Positions 8,871-16,742 are shown, numbered from the stretch's first letter. The stretch is DNA of 48,674 nucleotides from Aeromicrobium sp. (GCA_023257515.1 JALRCA010000164.1:1-48674); one strand, 5' to 3'. Translations and numbers: made by a program. Notes: a model not told the origin generated them from the sequence alone.

Positions 8871-9297
8871 TGATGTCGAGTCCGCGGCCGTCGCGCTGCG
8901 CGACCTGACCGTGCGCCTCGTCCGGGTGGGTCCCCGTGCCGGCCTCAGCCGCACGGCCGCCGGCACCCTGGGACGCCTGGCGGACCACGGCCCGAGCCGC
9001 ATCACCGACCTGGCGGTCCAGGAGTCGGCCTCGCAGCCGGCCATGACCGGCCTCGTCCAGCGTCTCGAGCAGGCCGACTTGGTCGTCCGCGAGCCGGACC
9101 CCGAGGACGGTCGCGCCAGCCGGATCGCACTGACCGAGGCCGGACGGACCGCGCTCGCCGAGCGGCGGGCCGCCATCGACACCTCACTCGTCGCCCTGCT
9201 CCAGCAGCTGCCGCCCGAGCAGCTGTCCACCCTGCTCGACGCCCTGCCGGCGATCGAGTCCCTGTCCCGGATCTCGGAGGATCATGCACTCGCCTGA
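8860..9297 (+). CDS. MarR family transcriptional regulator
   Basis: A 145-residue winged-helix repressor. The region about residues 45-75 (ITDLAVQESASQPAMTGLVQ) is the recognition helix-turn-helix, and the wing contains REPDPEDGRASRIALTEAG, the standard MarR wing. The GTG start lies inside a perfect palindrome, which fits autoregulation. The 3' end overlaps the MFS gene by 14 bases, so the pair is almost certainly one operon in which a ligand-sensing repressor controls a drug or metabolite exporter. The ligand cannot be read from sequence. Confidence 0.92.
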   Translation: MKQPDVESAAVALRDLTVRLVRVGPRAGLSRTAAGTLGRLADHGPSRITDLAVQESASQPAMTGLVQRLEQADLVVREPDPEDGRASRIALTEAGRTALAERRAAIDTSLVALLQQLPPEQLSTLLDALPAIESLSRISEDHALA

Positions 9298-10594
9298 CCA
9301 CAACGACCCCGACCAGACCGCCAAGGTCTCCATGTTCAGCCAGCCCAAGGCCGTGTACGCCGTGGCGTTCGCGTGCGTCATCTCGTTCATGGGCATCGGG
9401 CTCGTCGACCCCATCCTGCCGGCGCTCAAGGAGGATCTCGGCGCCACCGAGAGCCAGGCGACCCTACTCTTCACCAGCTACCTCGTCGTCACGGCCGTCG
9501 CGATGCTCGCCACGAACTGGGTCTCGAGCCGCCTCGGCGCCAAGAGGACGCTGCTGGTCGGCCTCGCGATCATCGTCGTCTTCGCCGCCCTCGCCGGCGC
9601 GAGCGGCTCGATCAGCGGGATCGTCGCGTTCCGCGCGGGCTGGGGCCTCGGCAACGCGCTCTTCATCGCCACGTCGCTCGCCGCGATCGTCGCGAGCGCC
9701 CGCGGCGGCTTCGCCGGAGCGATCATCCTCTACGAGGCAGCGCTGGGGCTCGGCATCGCCGCCGGACCTCTGGTCGGCGGGACCCTCGGCAACATCAGTT
9801 GGCGCGGTCCGTTCTTCGGCGTCGCCGCGCTCATGGCGATCGCCCTGGTCGCCACGCTGTTCCTGCTGCCGAGCACCCCGAAGCCCGATCACCGCACCGC
9901 GCTCTCGGCACCGATCAAGGCCCTGCGGCACCGGGGCCTCGCGACGATGAGCCTCGCCGCCCTGCTTTACAACTGGAGCTTCTTCACGATGCTGGGCTAC
10001 GCACCGTTCCCCATGAAGCTGTCGATCACGCAGCTGGGCTGGGTGTTCTTCGCCTGGGGTCTGCTGGTCGCGTTCTTCTCGGTCGTCGGCGCACCGTGGC
10101 TGCAGCGTCGCTTCGGCACCGCAGTGTCGCTGTACGTGGCCTTCACGCTCTTCGGTCTCGACCTCGCCCTGATCGCCCTCGACCCGACGCACAAGACGCT
10201 CCTGGTGTCGTGCGTGATCACGGCCGGCATCTTCATCGGCGTCAACAACACGCTCATGACGCAGGCCGTCATGCTCGTCTCGCCCGTCGAGCGCCCGGTG
10301 GCCTCGGCCGCGTACGGGTTCGTGCGGTTCATCGGCGGCGGCCTCGCACCGTTCGCCGCGGGCCAGCTCGTGGCCAGGACCAACCTGCACGTGCCGTTCG
10401 CGATCGCCGCGGTGACGGTCGTGCTCGCCGCCGTCGTGCTGTCGACCGCGCACCGGACGCTCGCCGCCGCTGACCGTGGCCTCGACGAGGATGGTCACCG
10501 GGTCGAGGACGCCGATGTCGTCGAGGGCGAGATCGCCGACGAGTTCGGCGGTGCGCCCGGTGCGATCGACGAGCTCGAGAACGCCCGCCGCTGA
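9284..10594 (+). CDS. MFS transporter (DHA1-like drug exporter)
   Basis: A 436-residue major-facilitator permease with about 12 hydrophobic segments. The first begins near residue 25 (AVAFACVISFMGIGLVDPIL) and carries the D-P motif typical of drug:H+ antiporters. The loop after TM2 has the motif-A remnant SSRLGAKR, and motif C-like GIAAGPLVGG lies in TM5. An unusual acidic tail of about 35 residues follows the last TM. The start overlaps the upstream MarR gene by 14 bases; ATG at 9332 is an alternative start close to TM1. Export of a toxic compound under MarR control is the likely role; the substrate is unknown. Confidence 0.9.
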   Translation: MHSPDHNDPDQTAKVSMFSQPKAVYAVAFACVISFMGIGLVDPILPALKEDLGATESQATLLFTSYLVVTAVAMLATNWVSSRLGAKRTLLVGLAIIVVFAALAGASGSISGIVAFRAGWGLGNALFIATSLAAIVASARGGFAGAIILYEAALGLGIAAGPLVGGTLGNISWRGPFFGVAALMAIALVATLFLLPSTPKPDHRTALSAPIKALRHRGLATMSLAALLYNWSFFTMLGYAPFPMKLSITQLGWVFFAWGLLVAFFSVVGAPWLQRRFGTAVSLYVAFTLFGLDLALIALDPTHKTLLVSCVITAGIFIGVNNTLMTQAVMLVSPVERPVASAAYGFVRFIGGGLAPFAAGQLVARTNLHVPFAIAAVTVVLAAVVLSTAHRTLAAADRGLDEDGHRVEDADVVEGEIADEFGGAPGAIDELENARR

Positions 10595-10607
10595 GTCGCC
10601 CCACCCC

Positions 10608-10697
10608 GGACCCTGAGCGAAGCACACCCCGGAGCCTGAGCTTGTCGAAGGGTCGACCCTTCGACAAGCTCAGGGTCCGCGTGGCAGCTCAGGGTCC
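10608..10697. repeat. REP-like nested palindrome
   Basis: The core 10635-10674 is a perfect 40-base palindrome centred on GGTCGACC, with arms CCTGAGCTTGTCGAAGG. Outer arms GGACCCTGAGC (10608-10618) and GCTCAGGGTCC (10687-10697) are also complementary, giving a nested cruciform. A degenerate copy of the same arms lies at 22590-22636. Both sit in 3' intergenic space, as REP elements do. Confidence 0.8.
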
Positions 10698-10702
10698 TTC
10701 GT

Positions 10703-10757
10703 GCGGACGGGGGCGGGGACGGCACGCCCCCCTGACGCACCGCCCCCGCCGTCCGTG
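10703..10757. terminator. Bidirectional GC-rich hairpin between convergent genes
   Basis: CGGACGGGGGCGGGG can pair, imperfectly, with CGCCCCCGCCGTCCG across about 22 bases. It lies between the converging MFS and M6 protease genes, so it can serve both. There is no clear U-tract. Confidence 0.5.
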
Positions 10758-10770
10758 ACGGCTCAACCGA

Positions 10771-13167
10771 TCAATTGAACCGAACCTTGAGCGACGCGCC
10801 CTTCTCGCTGAGCACCCGCACCTTGACACCGGCGGCTGGGAGCTTGACGCCGTGGTTCGGCAGCTCCTCGTACCAGAACTTCTTGGTGTCGTCGAACACC
10901 GGCTGCGGCGTCTGCGCCCGCACGTAACTGGGCTTGCCGTTCGTGTGGAGCGTCATCGACGGCGACTTCTGCGTCGAGAACGGCGCATCCCACACCTGGA
11001 TCCGAGCGCGCCACGGCGCTCCCGTCGCCAGGTTGATGATCGGCTCCGGGTGGGCGTCGATCGGCAGGTTGCGTCCCTGACCCGGGTGGTCGGTCGTGTT
11101 GTTGTCCGCCACCGAGGTGTCCCAGTACGAGATCAGCAGGCCCTTGCCGTAGGAGTAGTGCTCCACCCAGTCGGGCTTGGTGTTGGTGAACCCGAAGTTG
11201 TACGGACCGGTCCTGAGGTACTTGTCGTACGAGACGTACGAACGGTGACCCATGACGTAGTAGTTGTCGTACTCCTTCGTGGCGCTGTCGCCGACGATCG
11301 AGAAGCCGTCGAACTCCCAGGCCTCTCCGCCGTCCTCGGCGTCGTCGGAGAGCACGTCGGCACCGTCGGCCGTGATCGCGACGTCGTCGGCGAACAACCC
11401 CTTCTTGGCCAGGCCGCCGTCGGTCTTGTAGAAGAACCGGAGCTTGACCTTCTTGCCGACGTAGTCGGTCAGCGGCACCTCGAGGTCGGCCCACTGCGCC
11501 TGGTCACCTGAGATGCCCGGACGACCGGACGTGTCGTCACCGATGGGCTTGCCGCCGATCGTGCCGTCGAGCGCGGTCCAGTCGGTGCCGTTCGTCGAGG
11601 CCTGGACGTAGGCGTAGTCGTAGCCCGCCTCGATCTCGTACCGGACCTTGGCGGTCAGCTCCGCCGACGTCTTGGCGGTCAGGTCGACCTCGGTCGTCTG
11701 GGCGTTGGCGAGGTCGTCACCCGATCCGGAGAAGAACTGGTGCGTCCCGGACGCCGGCGCACCGTAGTCGGTCTTGACCTTCTTCTTTGGCAGGACGACG
11801 ACCGCTCCCTGCGGCTTGGCGGTGTTGTACTCCTGTGGCCCCAGCTCGAGGGTCTTCTTCTGCTTGGTCGACAGGACCTCGTAGTCGAGCCAGCCCAGCT
11901 GGAGCTTCTCCCACGCGCCCAGGTCACCCGGCCGCGTGCCGAGCGCCTCGCCCTTGCCCTTGCCGTTGAGCCGACTCTGGGCCATGAGCGTCCAGTACTC
12001 GTTGCTGTTGTCGCCGGCGCCGGAGGTGTCGTACGCGTCGGGCAGACCGAGGTCGTGCCCGTACTCGTGCACGAACACCGACAGTCCGCCGTTCTCGGGC
12101 TGGACCGTGTAGTCGCCGATCCAGACGCCGGTCTTGCCGACCTGGGTGCCACCGAGCTTGTTGGTCGACGGGCCCGTGAGGCCGGCATCGGTCAGGAAGG
12201 CGAACCACCGGTGCGACCAGATGGCGTCCTCGCCCTGCTGCGGATCACCGTCGGCCTCGTCGCCGCCCGCGTGCACGATCTGGAAGTGGTCGATGTAGCC
12301 GTCGGGCTCGTTGAAGTCCCCGTCGCCGTCGTAGTCGTAACGGTCGTACTGGTCGTACTCGGCGATGGCCTTCTTGATCTCGGCATCGGACTTGCCCGCG
12401 GCCTTCTGGTTCTTGACCCACTGGGCGACGGCGTCCTGGATCAGGTTCCAGGTCGTGGCGTCCTCGCGGCCGTAACGCGCCTCGTTGTACTTGACCTTGA
12501 CCCAGTCTGAGACGTAGCCGTCGACGGAGTAGCGACCCGACGACTGCTTCTCGTAGTAGGTCTTGACCGACTCGACGCCCTTGCCCGTGCCGAAGTACAG
12601 GTCCTCGTAGTGCTTGCGGTCGTAGTCCTTCTGCCAGATCGTCGAGTTGTCCTTCGTGCGATCGGGCTCGGGGATCTTGTTGCGCAGCGGACCCTCGAAC
12701 GTCGTGGGTCCGGGCGTGTCCGGGTCAGTGTCCTCGTCCGGGAAGTCCGGGTGCCGCTCGTTGCCGAACTCGGCCAGGATCACGAAGATCTTGTCCTTGC
12801 GCTCGTTCTTCAGGTCGACGTACTGGTCGCGCTGCTTGCCGGTCGCCGCAGCCCTCTTCTGCTTCGTCGTCGCCTTCTTGCTGCGCTGGAGCGCCGCGTC
12901 CTGCGGGCTCGCGCCGCGTCCGACCTTGACGACGCTGCTGCCGTTCCTGGTCGTCGGTGAGCTCGTGCCGTTCAGCACGCTGGTGACCGCCTGCTCACGG
13001 AGCTCTCGCCGCTTGCTCTCGAGCGGGTTGGCGAGCTCGTGCTCGCGCACCGTCCTGTCCGCGCCGTTCGTCGGCGATGTCTGCGCCGCGGTGCCGGGCG
13101 TCGCGAACGCCAGGCCGAGCGACGCGGTGAGTGCCAGGCCGATGAGGCCCGTCGTCACACGCTTCAC
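10771..13167 (-). CDS. Secreted M6 family metallopeptidase, immune inhibitor A type
   Basis: A 798-residue secreted zinc protease. Residues 1-28 are a Sec signal peptide ending near GTAAQ, followed by a charged propeptide region (about 30-120). The catalytic domain carries the zinc motif HEYGHDLGLPD with His367, Glu368 and His371. Typical M6 surroundings include GYIDHFQIVHAGGDEA and DAIWSHRW. Residues about 480-700 form beta-rich, MAM/jelly-roll-like modules (YDYAYVQASTNGTDW) also seen in Bacillus InhA. The GTG start at 13167 has a good ribosome site (AAGGGG). Nothing nearby suggests a partner. An exported protein-degrading enzyme for nutrition or competition is likely; specific targets cannot be inferred. 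Confidence 0.92.
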   Translation of the reverse strand: MKRVTTGLIGLALTASLGLAFATPGTAAQTSPTNGADRTVREHELANPLESKRRELREQAVTSVLNGTSSPTTRNGSSVVKVGRGASPQDAALQRSKKATTKQKRAAATGKQRDQYVDLKNERKDKIFVILAEFGNERHPDFPDEDTDPDTPGPTTFEGPLRNKIPEPDRTKDNSTIWQKDYDRKHYEDLYFGTGKGVESVKTYYEKQSSGRYSVDGYVSDWVKVKYNEARYGREDATTWNLIQDAVAQWVKNQKAAGKSDAEIKKAIAEYDQYDRYDYDGDGDFNEPDGYIDHFQIVHAGGDEADGDPQQGEDAIWSHRWFAFLTDAGLTGPSTNKLGGTQVGKTGVWIGDYTVQPENGGLSVFVHEYGHDLGLPDAYDTSGAGDNSNEYWTLMAQSRLNGKGKGEALGTRPGDLGAWEKLQLGWLDYEVLSTKQKKTLELGPQEYNTAKPQGAVVVLPKKKVKTDYGAPASGTHQFFSGSGDDLANAQTTEVDLTAKTSAELTAKVRYEIEAGYDYAYVQASTNGTDWTALDGTIGGKPIGDDTSGRPGISGDQAQWADLEVPLTDYVGKKVKLRFFYKTDGGLAKKGLFADDVAITADGADVLSDDAEDGGEAWEFDGFSIVGDSATKEYDNYYVMGHRSYVSYDKYLRTGPYNFGFTNTKPDWVEHYSYGKGLLISYWDTSVADNNTTDHPGQGRNLPIDAHPEPIINLATGAPWRARIQVWDAPFSTQKSPSMTLHTNGKPSYVRAQTPQPVFDDTKKFWYEELPNHGVKLPAAGVKVRVLSEKGASLKVRFN

Positions 13168-13290
13168 GTGATCCCCTTACTCGATGTCGGCCGGACGATC
13201 GCCCGGCCTGCGGCCCGCGCCATGGTGGGCGCGAGGCTCCGGTCAATCTAGGACGGTGGTTGCAGCAAAGGACAGTCTTGACTTCCATCG

Positions 13291-13315
13291 GAACTAGTCA
13301 TAAAGAACTAGTCAT
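13291..13315 (+). promoter_or_regulatory. Tandem direct repeat GAACTAGTCAT
   Basis: Two exact 11-base copies (13291-13301 and 13305-13315), 14 bases apart, each containing the palindrome ACTAGT. They lie in the 225-base gap between two divergent secreted-protein genes in unusually AT-rich sequence. A regulator site is possible. Confidence 0.35.
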
Positions 13316-13392
13316 CTCGAGGGGTGGTTTAAGGTCTTTGGTCCGGGGCACCCTTGGGACAAGAACCCTGTCTTGGGAGGGACACCTTCATC

Positions 13393-13845
13393 ATGCGTAT
13401 CGTCACCGTGACGCTGGCCGCCATCGCGCTCACACTCTCGACACTGAGCCCGGCTTCGGCCCGCATCTCCTCGCAGACCTACGAGGTCCAGGTCAAGACG
13501 CAGACCAACAAGTTCCGCGTCTCGACGGATCGAGCCAAGGTCTCACCCAGCTCCTGCCTCGACCGGTGGGCCGAGTCCTGGGCGCGCAAGCTGGCGCGCG
13601 AGCGTCGCCTCGTGCACCGTGACGCGGCCGGGATGAGGAAGGTCATGCGCGACTGCAACCTGAACGTGCTGACCGAGAACCTGGCCGAGGGCTACTCGAG
13701 CGGCACGCGCACGGTGATCGCCTGGCAGAACTCCCCGGGACACCGCGCCAACCTGCTGAACCAGGCCGTACGACTGCACGCCTCCGGGGCGGTCTACTCA
13801 GGCGACAAGTGGTGGGTCGTGCAGCTCATGGGACGCAAGGCCTGA
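13393..13845 (+). CDS. Secreted CAP (SCP/PR1-like) domain protein
   Basis: A 150-residue exported protein. Residues 1-24 form a signal peptide ending in SPASA. The mature part is a compact CAP domain: Trp and Arg residues of WAESWARKLARERRLVHRD near the first helix, the NLAEGY strand with the conserved ENLA, and the AWQNSPGHRANLLN signature with its His. Some CAP domains bind lipids or act in the cell wall; the role here is unknown. The ATG at 13393 was chosen because the signal peptide starts there and GGAGG lies about 12 bases upstream; the open frame extends to 13354. It is divergent from the M6 protease. Confidence 0.85.
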   Translation: MRIVTVTLAAIALTLSTLSPASARISSQTYEVQVKTQTNKFRVSTDRAKVSPSSCLDRWAESWARKLARERRLVHRDAAGMRKVMRDCNLNVLTENLAEGYSSGTRTVIAWQNSPGHRANLLNQAVRLHASGAVYSGDKWWVVQLMGRKA

Positions 13846-13911
13846 GCCACGCGGCGTCCACGGATCGGGACACGCCGCGCGGCGGGGTTCGACCGAGCAC
13901 GGCCCGTGCCC

Positions 13912-13917
13912 TAGGCT
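13912..13917 (+). promoter_or_regulatory. Putative -10 box for the cold-shock gene
   Basis: TAGGCT about 150 bases before the cold-shock start codon. If used, it gives an approximately 140-base 5' leader, as is common for cold-inducible csp mRNAs. Confidence 0.35.
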
Positions 13918-14063
13918 GGTCCTGTTGCTGTGAGTTTGGCCGTACGAATTTCTCGGGTCCCCCATTGCGGGCTGGTTTGTTCCTTGCGAGTTGAACGATG
14001 CACCGACCGTTCCCAGGCCACTGGGCAACGCAAGAAACACATCAAGGCACGTAGGAGAAAGAC

Positions 14064-14267
14064 ATGGCCACCGGAACCGTCAAGTGGTTCAACGCCGACA
14101 AGGGATACGGCTTCATCGCCCCCGACGACGGCAGCGAGGACGTCTTCGCGCACTTCAGCGCGATCCAGAGCAGCGGCTACCGTTCGCTGAACGAGGCGCA
14201 GAAGGTCGAGTTCGACGTCGAGCAGGGCCAGAAGGGCCTGCAGGCGGCGAACATCCGTCCGCTCTGA
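14064..14267 (+). CDS. cspA: Cold-shock protein (CspA family)
   Basis: A 67-residue single cold-shock domain that binds single-stranded RNA and DNA as a chaperone. It carries both RNP motifs: KGYGFIAP (RNP1) and DVFAHFSAI (RNP2), after the standard [14 protein letters not shown] start. Ribosome site AGGAGA lies 7 bases upstream of the ATG. A perfect 34-base palindromic terminator follows 9 bases after the stop, so it is a single-gene unit. The long leader suggests post-transcriptional cold control, which is inference. Confidence 0.97.
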   Translation: MATGTVKWFNADKGYGFIAPDDGSEDVFAHFSAIQSSGYRSLNEAQKVEFDVEQGQKGLQAANIRPL

Positions 14268-14276
14268 TTCACGTCA

Positions 14277-14310
14277 CGAGGGCCCGGGACCAGCTGGTCC
14301 CGGGCCCTCG
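14277..14310 (+). terminator. Perfect palindromic terminator after cspA
   Basis: A 34-base perfect palindrome (arms CGAGGGCCCGGGACCAG) immediately after the cold-shock stop codon, followed by TCGTT rather than a full U-tract. Confidence 0.8.
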
Positions 14311-14328
14311 TCGTTCCCTCGTGACAGA

Positions 14329-14364
14329 GAGAAGCCACCGAACCGCGTAGGTCGGTGGCTTCTC
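14329..14364 (-). terminator. Terminator hairpin of the small minus-strand gene
   Basis: A 13-bp perfect stem (GAGAAGCCACCGA / TCGGTGGCTTCTC) with a 10-base loop, just downstream of the minus-strand gene ending at 14387. Confidence 0.7.
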
Positions 14365-14386
14365 CGGTGCGTGGGGACCAACCGGC

Positions 14387-14560
14387 TCAGTGGCCGCTCT
14401 CGTCCCAGACGTGACGGCCGAACTCGGCGTTGCGGGCCGTGGTCATGTAGGTCAGGTCGGTGTCCGGTCGGCCGGTGGTGGAGGGCAGTCGGTGAGCCGG
14501 GAACCGGCTCGACGCAGCCGCCACGTGGTCGGCGTCGTAGTCGAAGCTCATCTCATCCAT
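14387..14560 (-). CDS. Small conserved-looking hypothetical protein (57 aa)
   Basis: A 57-residue acidic/His-containing protein (MDEMSFDYDADHVAAASSRF at the N-terminus, ARNAEFGRHVWDESGH at the C-terminus). I do not recognise the family. Evidence that it is a gene: a -10-like TAGCCT ends 7 bases before the ATG at 14560, a clean 13-bp terminator follows the stop, and codon third positions are strongly GC. A second ATG at 14566 in the same frame lies only one base after the hexamer, so 14560 is preferred for a leaderless mRNA. No membrane segment or known motif is visible. Confidence 0.6.
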   Translation of the reverse strand: MDEMSFDYDADHVAAASSRFPAHRLPSTTGRPDTDLTYMTTARNAEFGRHVWDESGH

Positions 14561-14566
14561 GAACAT

Positions 14567-14580
14567 GAGGCTAGCCTCAC
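14567..14580 (-). promoter_or_regulatory. Palindromic leaderless promoter of the 57-aa gene
   Basis: TGAGGCTAGCCTCA (14566-14579) is a perfect 14-base palindrome that contains the -10-like TAGCCT (14573-14568). A repressor could therefore read the promoter directly. It is only partly like an iron-dependent (DtxR/IdeR) box. Confidence 0.4.
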
Positions 14581-14626
14581 GTCTGTCCGGAGAACACCCC
14601 TACGCGCCGGTAGTCTTCGCGGTCGG

Positions 14627-15739
14627 TCAGAGCGTGACACGGAGGATGCGGTCGTCACCGGATCTCGGCTCGCCGCGACCGTCGGTGTTGCTGGTCGTGA
14701 CCCACAGGTCGCCGTCCGGCGTGACGACGGCGGTCCGCAGCCGACCGTGCTTGCCTCGGGCGACAGCCCGCGGCATGCCCGCCGTGCGTCCGTCGAGCGG
14801 CACGACCCACAGGCACTCGCCCTGGAGCGCGGGCACGAAGGCCGTCGACCGCGTGATCGCGAGCCCGCCGGGCGAACAGTCGTCGGTCCCCCACGTCACG
14901 ACCGGACGGACGAGTCCGTCACCGCCCTCGTCACCCTCGGCCTGCGGCCAGCCGTAGTTGCGGCCCCGACGGATCAGATTGAGCTCGTCGGCCTTCTTCT
15001 CGCCGAACTCGGTGGCCCAGAGCCGGCCCGCGTCGTCGAACGCGAGGCCCTCGATGTTGCGATGGCCGTACGACCAGACCCGGTTGCCGAAGGGGTTGCC
15101 GGATGCGGCGCGACCACGGCGGTCGATGCGCAGCACCTTGCCGCCGAGGGAGTCACGGTCCTGCGCCAGCTCGGTGTCGCCCGCCTCGCCGGTCGCGACG
15201 TAGAGCGCCTTGTCGGCCCCGAACACCAGGCGACCTCCGTGGTGCCGTCCTCCTAGCGGGATGCCCGTGAGGACCGGCGTGGGCTCGGAGAGCCTGCCGC
15301 CCCGCAGGTCGATGCTCACGACGCGGTTGTCGCTCGCCGTGGTGACGTAGGCGAACAGACGCGTCGGCTCGTCGGGGTCGAGCGCCAGACCCAGCAGACC
15401 GGCCTCGCCGCCGGCGCCTCCGCGCGCACCCGCCACCTGCCCGAGCGTGCGGGGCTCACCGTTGCGAGGGACACGCACGATCGTTCCCTCGTCGCGCTGG
15501 GACACCAGGGCGTCGCCGCCGGGCAGGAACACGATCCCCCACGGCACGTTCAACCCGTCGACGACCGTGTCGGCGACGGCCGGGTCGATCGACGGCGTCG
15601 CCGAGGGCGCCGGGGAGCTGCCGCTCGGCGACGCGCCCGACGAGGGAGCGGGTTCGTCGTCGCCCGAGCACCCGGCGAGCGCGAGAAGGCCGAGCCCGCC
15701 GGCCGTGGCGAGGAACTGTCGTCGTCCGGCGTCCGTCAT
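14627..15739 (-). CDS. PQQ-dependent sugar dehydrogenase-like lipoprotein
   Basis: A 370-residue exported beta-propeller of the glucose/sorbosone dehydrogenase family, which oxidises sugars with bound PQQ. Residues 1-23 combine a twin-arginine start (GRRQFLATAG) with a lipobox (LALAGC), so the protein is probably exported by Tat and anchored as a lipoprotein; a Ser/Pro-rich linker follows. Propeller hallmarks are LNVPWGIVFLPGGDALVSQR, GGEAGLLGLALDP, GGRHHGGRLVFG, the GYGHRN-like WSYGHRNIEGLAFD, and ATEFGEKKADELNLI with calcium/PQQ-site residues. The ATG at 15739 starts exactly at the signal; the longer open frame is antisense to thioredoxin. PQQ use is inferred from family. Confidence 0.88.
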   Translation of the reverse strand: MTDAGRRQFLATAGGLGLLALAGCSGDDEPAPSSGASPSGSSPAPSATPSIDPAVADTVVDGLNVPWGIVFLPGGDALVSQRDEGTIVRVPRNGEPRTLGQVAGARGGAGGEAGLLGLALDPDEPTRLFAYVTTASDNRVVSIDLRGGRLSEPTPVLTGIPLGGRHHGGRLVFGADKALYVATGEAGDTELAQDRDSLGGKVLRIDRRGRAASGNPFGNRVWSYGHRNIEGLAFDDAGRLWATEFGEKKADELNLIRRGRNYGWPQAEGDEGGDGLVRPVVTWGTDDCSPGGLAITRSTAFVPALQGECLWVVPLDGRTAGMPRAVARGKHGRLRTAVVTPDGDLWVTTSNTDGRGEPRSGDDRILRVTL

Positions 15740-15797
15740 GCATCGATGATGCCCGGCACACCCTGACGCCGCGCCTCGCCGACCCCTTTGACGTCGC

Positions 15798-15865
15798 GAG
15801 CCCCCTGGAGAACAGGTCTCCAGGGGGCTCCGCGGCCCGCCCCACCGAACGGGTTCGGCGGTGGG
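15798..15865. other. Two adjacent hairpins in a divergent intergenic region
   Basis: 15798-15830 is a perfect 14-bp stem (GAGCCCCCTGGAGA / TCTCCAGGGGGCTC) with a 5-base loop. 15841-15865 is a second hairpin (CCCACCG / CGGTGGG) with inner CCGAAC/GTTCGG. They lie in the 292-base gap between the divergent PQQ dehydrogenase and thioredoxin genes, where a terminator is not expected. Either a leader structure or the 3' end of an unannotated small RNA is possible. Confidence 0.5.
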
Positions 15866-16031
15866 TCTCCCTCCACACCGGGCAGGTCCGATTCTGCGAC
15901 CCACGTCACGTGATGTCCCGCGAATCGCACGACTGGTCAATACGTCCCAGTTGCGGACGCGACCGGTCGACAGGAATGCGGGACGCCCGCGCCTGGTTGA
16001 CCCACAGAACAGCAGTCGACGAAAGGTCATC

Positions 16032-16421
16032 ATGAGCACGGTCACCCTGACCGCAGAAGACTTCGAGAAGACCGTCACCGCCGAGGGCATCACCCTCGTG
16101 GACTGGTGGGCGTCCTGGTGTGGCCCGTGCCGCCAGTTCGCGCCGGTGTTCGAGTCCGCGAGCGAGGAGAACGCGGACATCACCTTCGCCAAGATCGATA
16201 CCGAGGACCAGCAGCAGCTGGCCGCCGCGGCACAGATCTCGTCGATCCCGACCCTCATGGCGTTCCGCGACGGCGTGCTCGTCTACAACGAGCCCGGCGC
16301 GCTCCCCGCTCCCGCGCTCGACCAGATCATCCAGGCGGTCCGCGACCTCGACATGGACGACGTCCACCGCCAGATCGCCGAGCAGCAGCAGGCCGCCGGC
16401 CAGGACGAGGCGCCTGCGTGA
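16032..16421 (+). CDS. trxA: Thioredoxin
   Basis: A 129-residue thioredoxin that reduces protein disulfides. The active site WCGPC has Cys30 and Cys33; the cis-Pro loop is SIPTLMAF. The fold is cytosolic with no signal sequence. The C-terminus extends about 20 residues past the usual thioredoxin end as a Gln/Ala-rich helix (VHRQIAEQQQAAGQ). The ATG at 16032 is preceded by AAAGG. The stop overlaps the start of the ABM monooxygenase as GTGA, so the two are translationally coupled. Confidence 0.94.
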   Translation: MSTVTLTAEDFEKTVTAEGITLVDWWASWCGPCRQFAPVFESASEENADITFAKIDTEDQQQLAAAAQISSIPTLMAFRDGVLVYNEPGALPAPALDQIIQAVRDLDMDDVHRQIAEQQQAAGQDEAPA

Positions 16422-16738
16422 TCTTCATCGTGGTGAAGTTCCGCACGAAGCCGGAGTGGACCGATCGCTGGCTCGACCTCGTGAAGCCGTTCACCGAGGC
16501 GACGCGCGCAGAGCCGGGCAACCGATGGTTCGAGTGGTCCCGCAGCATCGACGACCCCACGGAGTTCGTGCTCGTCGAGGCCTTCGACGACGGCGCCGCC
16601 GAGGCGCACGTCTCGAGCGACCACTTCGCGGCGGGCGTGGAGGCTATGCGTCCTGCGCTCGTCGAGACGCCGCGCATCGTCAGCCAGGTCGTCGACCAGG
16701 ACGGCTGGAACCCCATGGGCGAGCTCCAGGTCGACTGA
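16418..16738 (+). CDS. Antibiotic biosynthesis monooxygenase (ABM/YgiN-like) protein
   Basis: A 106-residue dimeric alpha/beta-barrel protein. The pattern VVKFRTKPEWTDRWLDLVKPFTEA, the NRWFEWSRSIDDPTEFVLVEAF strand pair and HVSSDHFAAGVEAM with its conserved His match YgiN-type quinol monooxygenases. Members act on quinones, polyketides or haem without a bound cofactor; the substrate here is unknown. The GTG start overlaps the thioredoxin stop, suggesting a shared oxidative-stress role (inference). It stops 4 bases from the convergent serine-hydrolase gene. Confidence 0.85.
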   Translation: MIFIVVKFRTKPEWTDRWLDLVKPFTEATRAEPGNRWFEWSRSIDDPTEFVLVEAFDDGAAEAHVSSDHFAAGVEAMRPALVETPRIVSQVVDQDGWNPMGELQVD

Positions 16739-16742
16739 CTGC

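Noticed and set aside
14566-14579. DtxR/IdeR iron box before the 57-aa gene
   Set aside because: The 14-base palindrome matches only part of the 19-base consensus and is more simply a palindromic -10 region.
14627-16258. Long N-terminal extension of the PQQ dehydrogenase
   Set aside because: The extra codons are antisense to thioredoxin; the Tat/lipoprotein signal starts at 15739.
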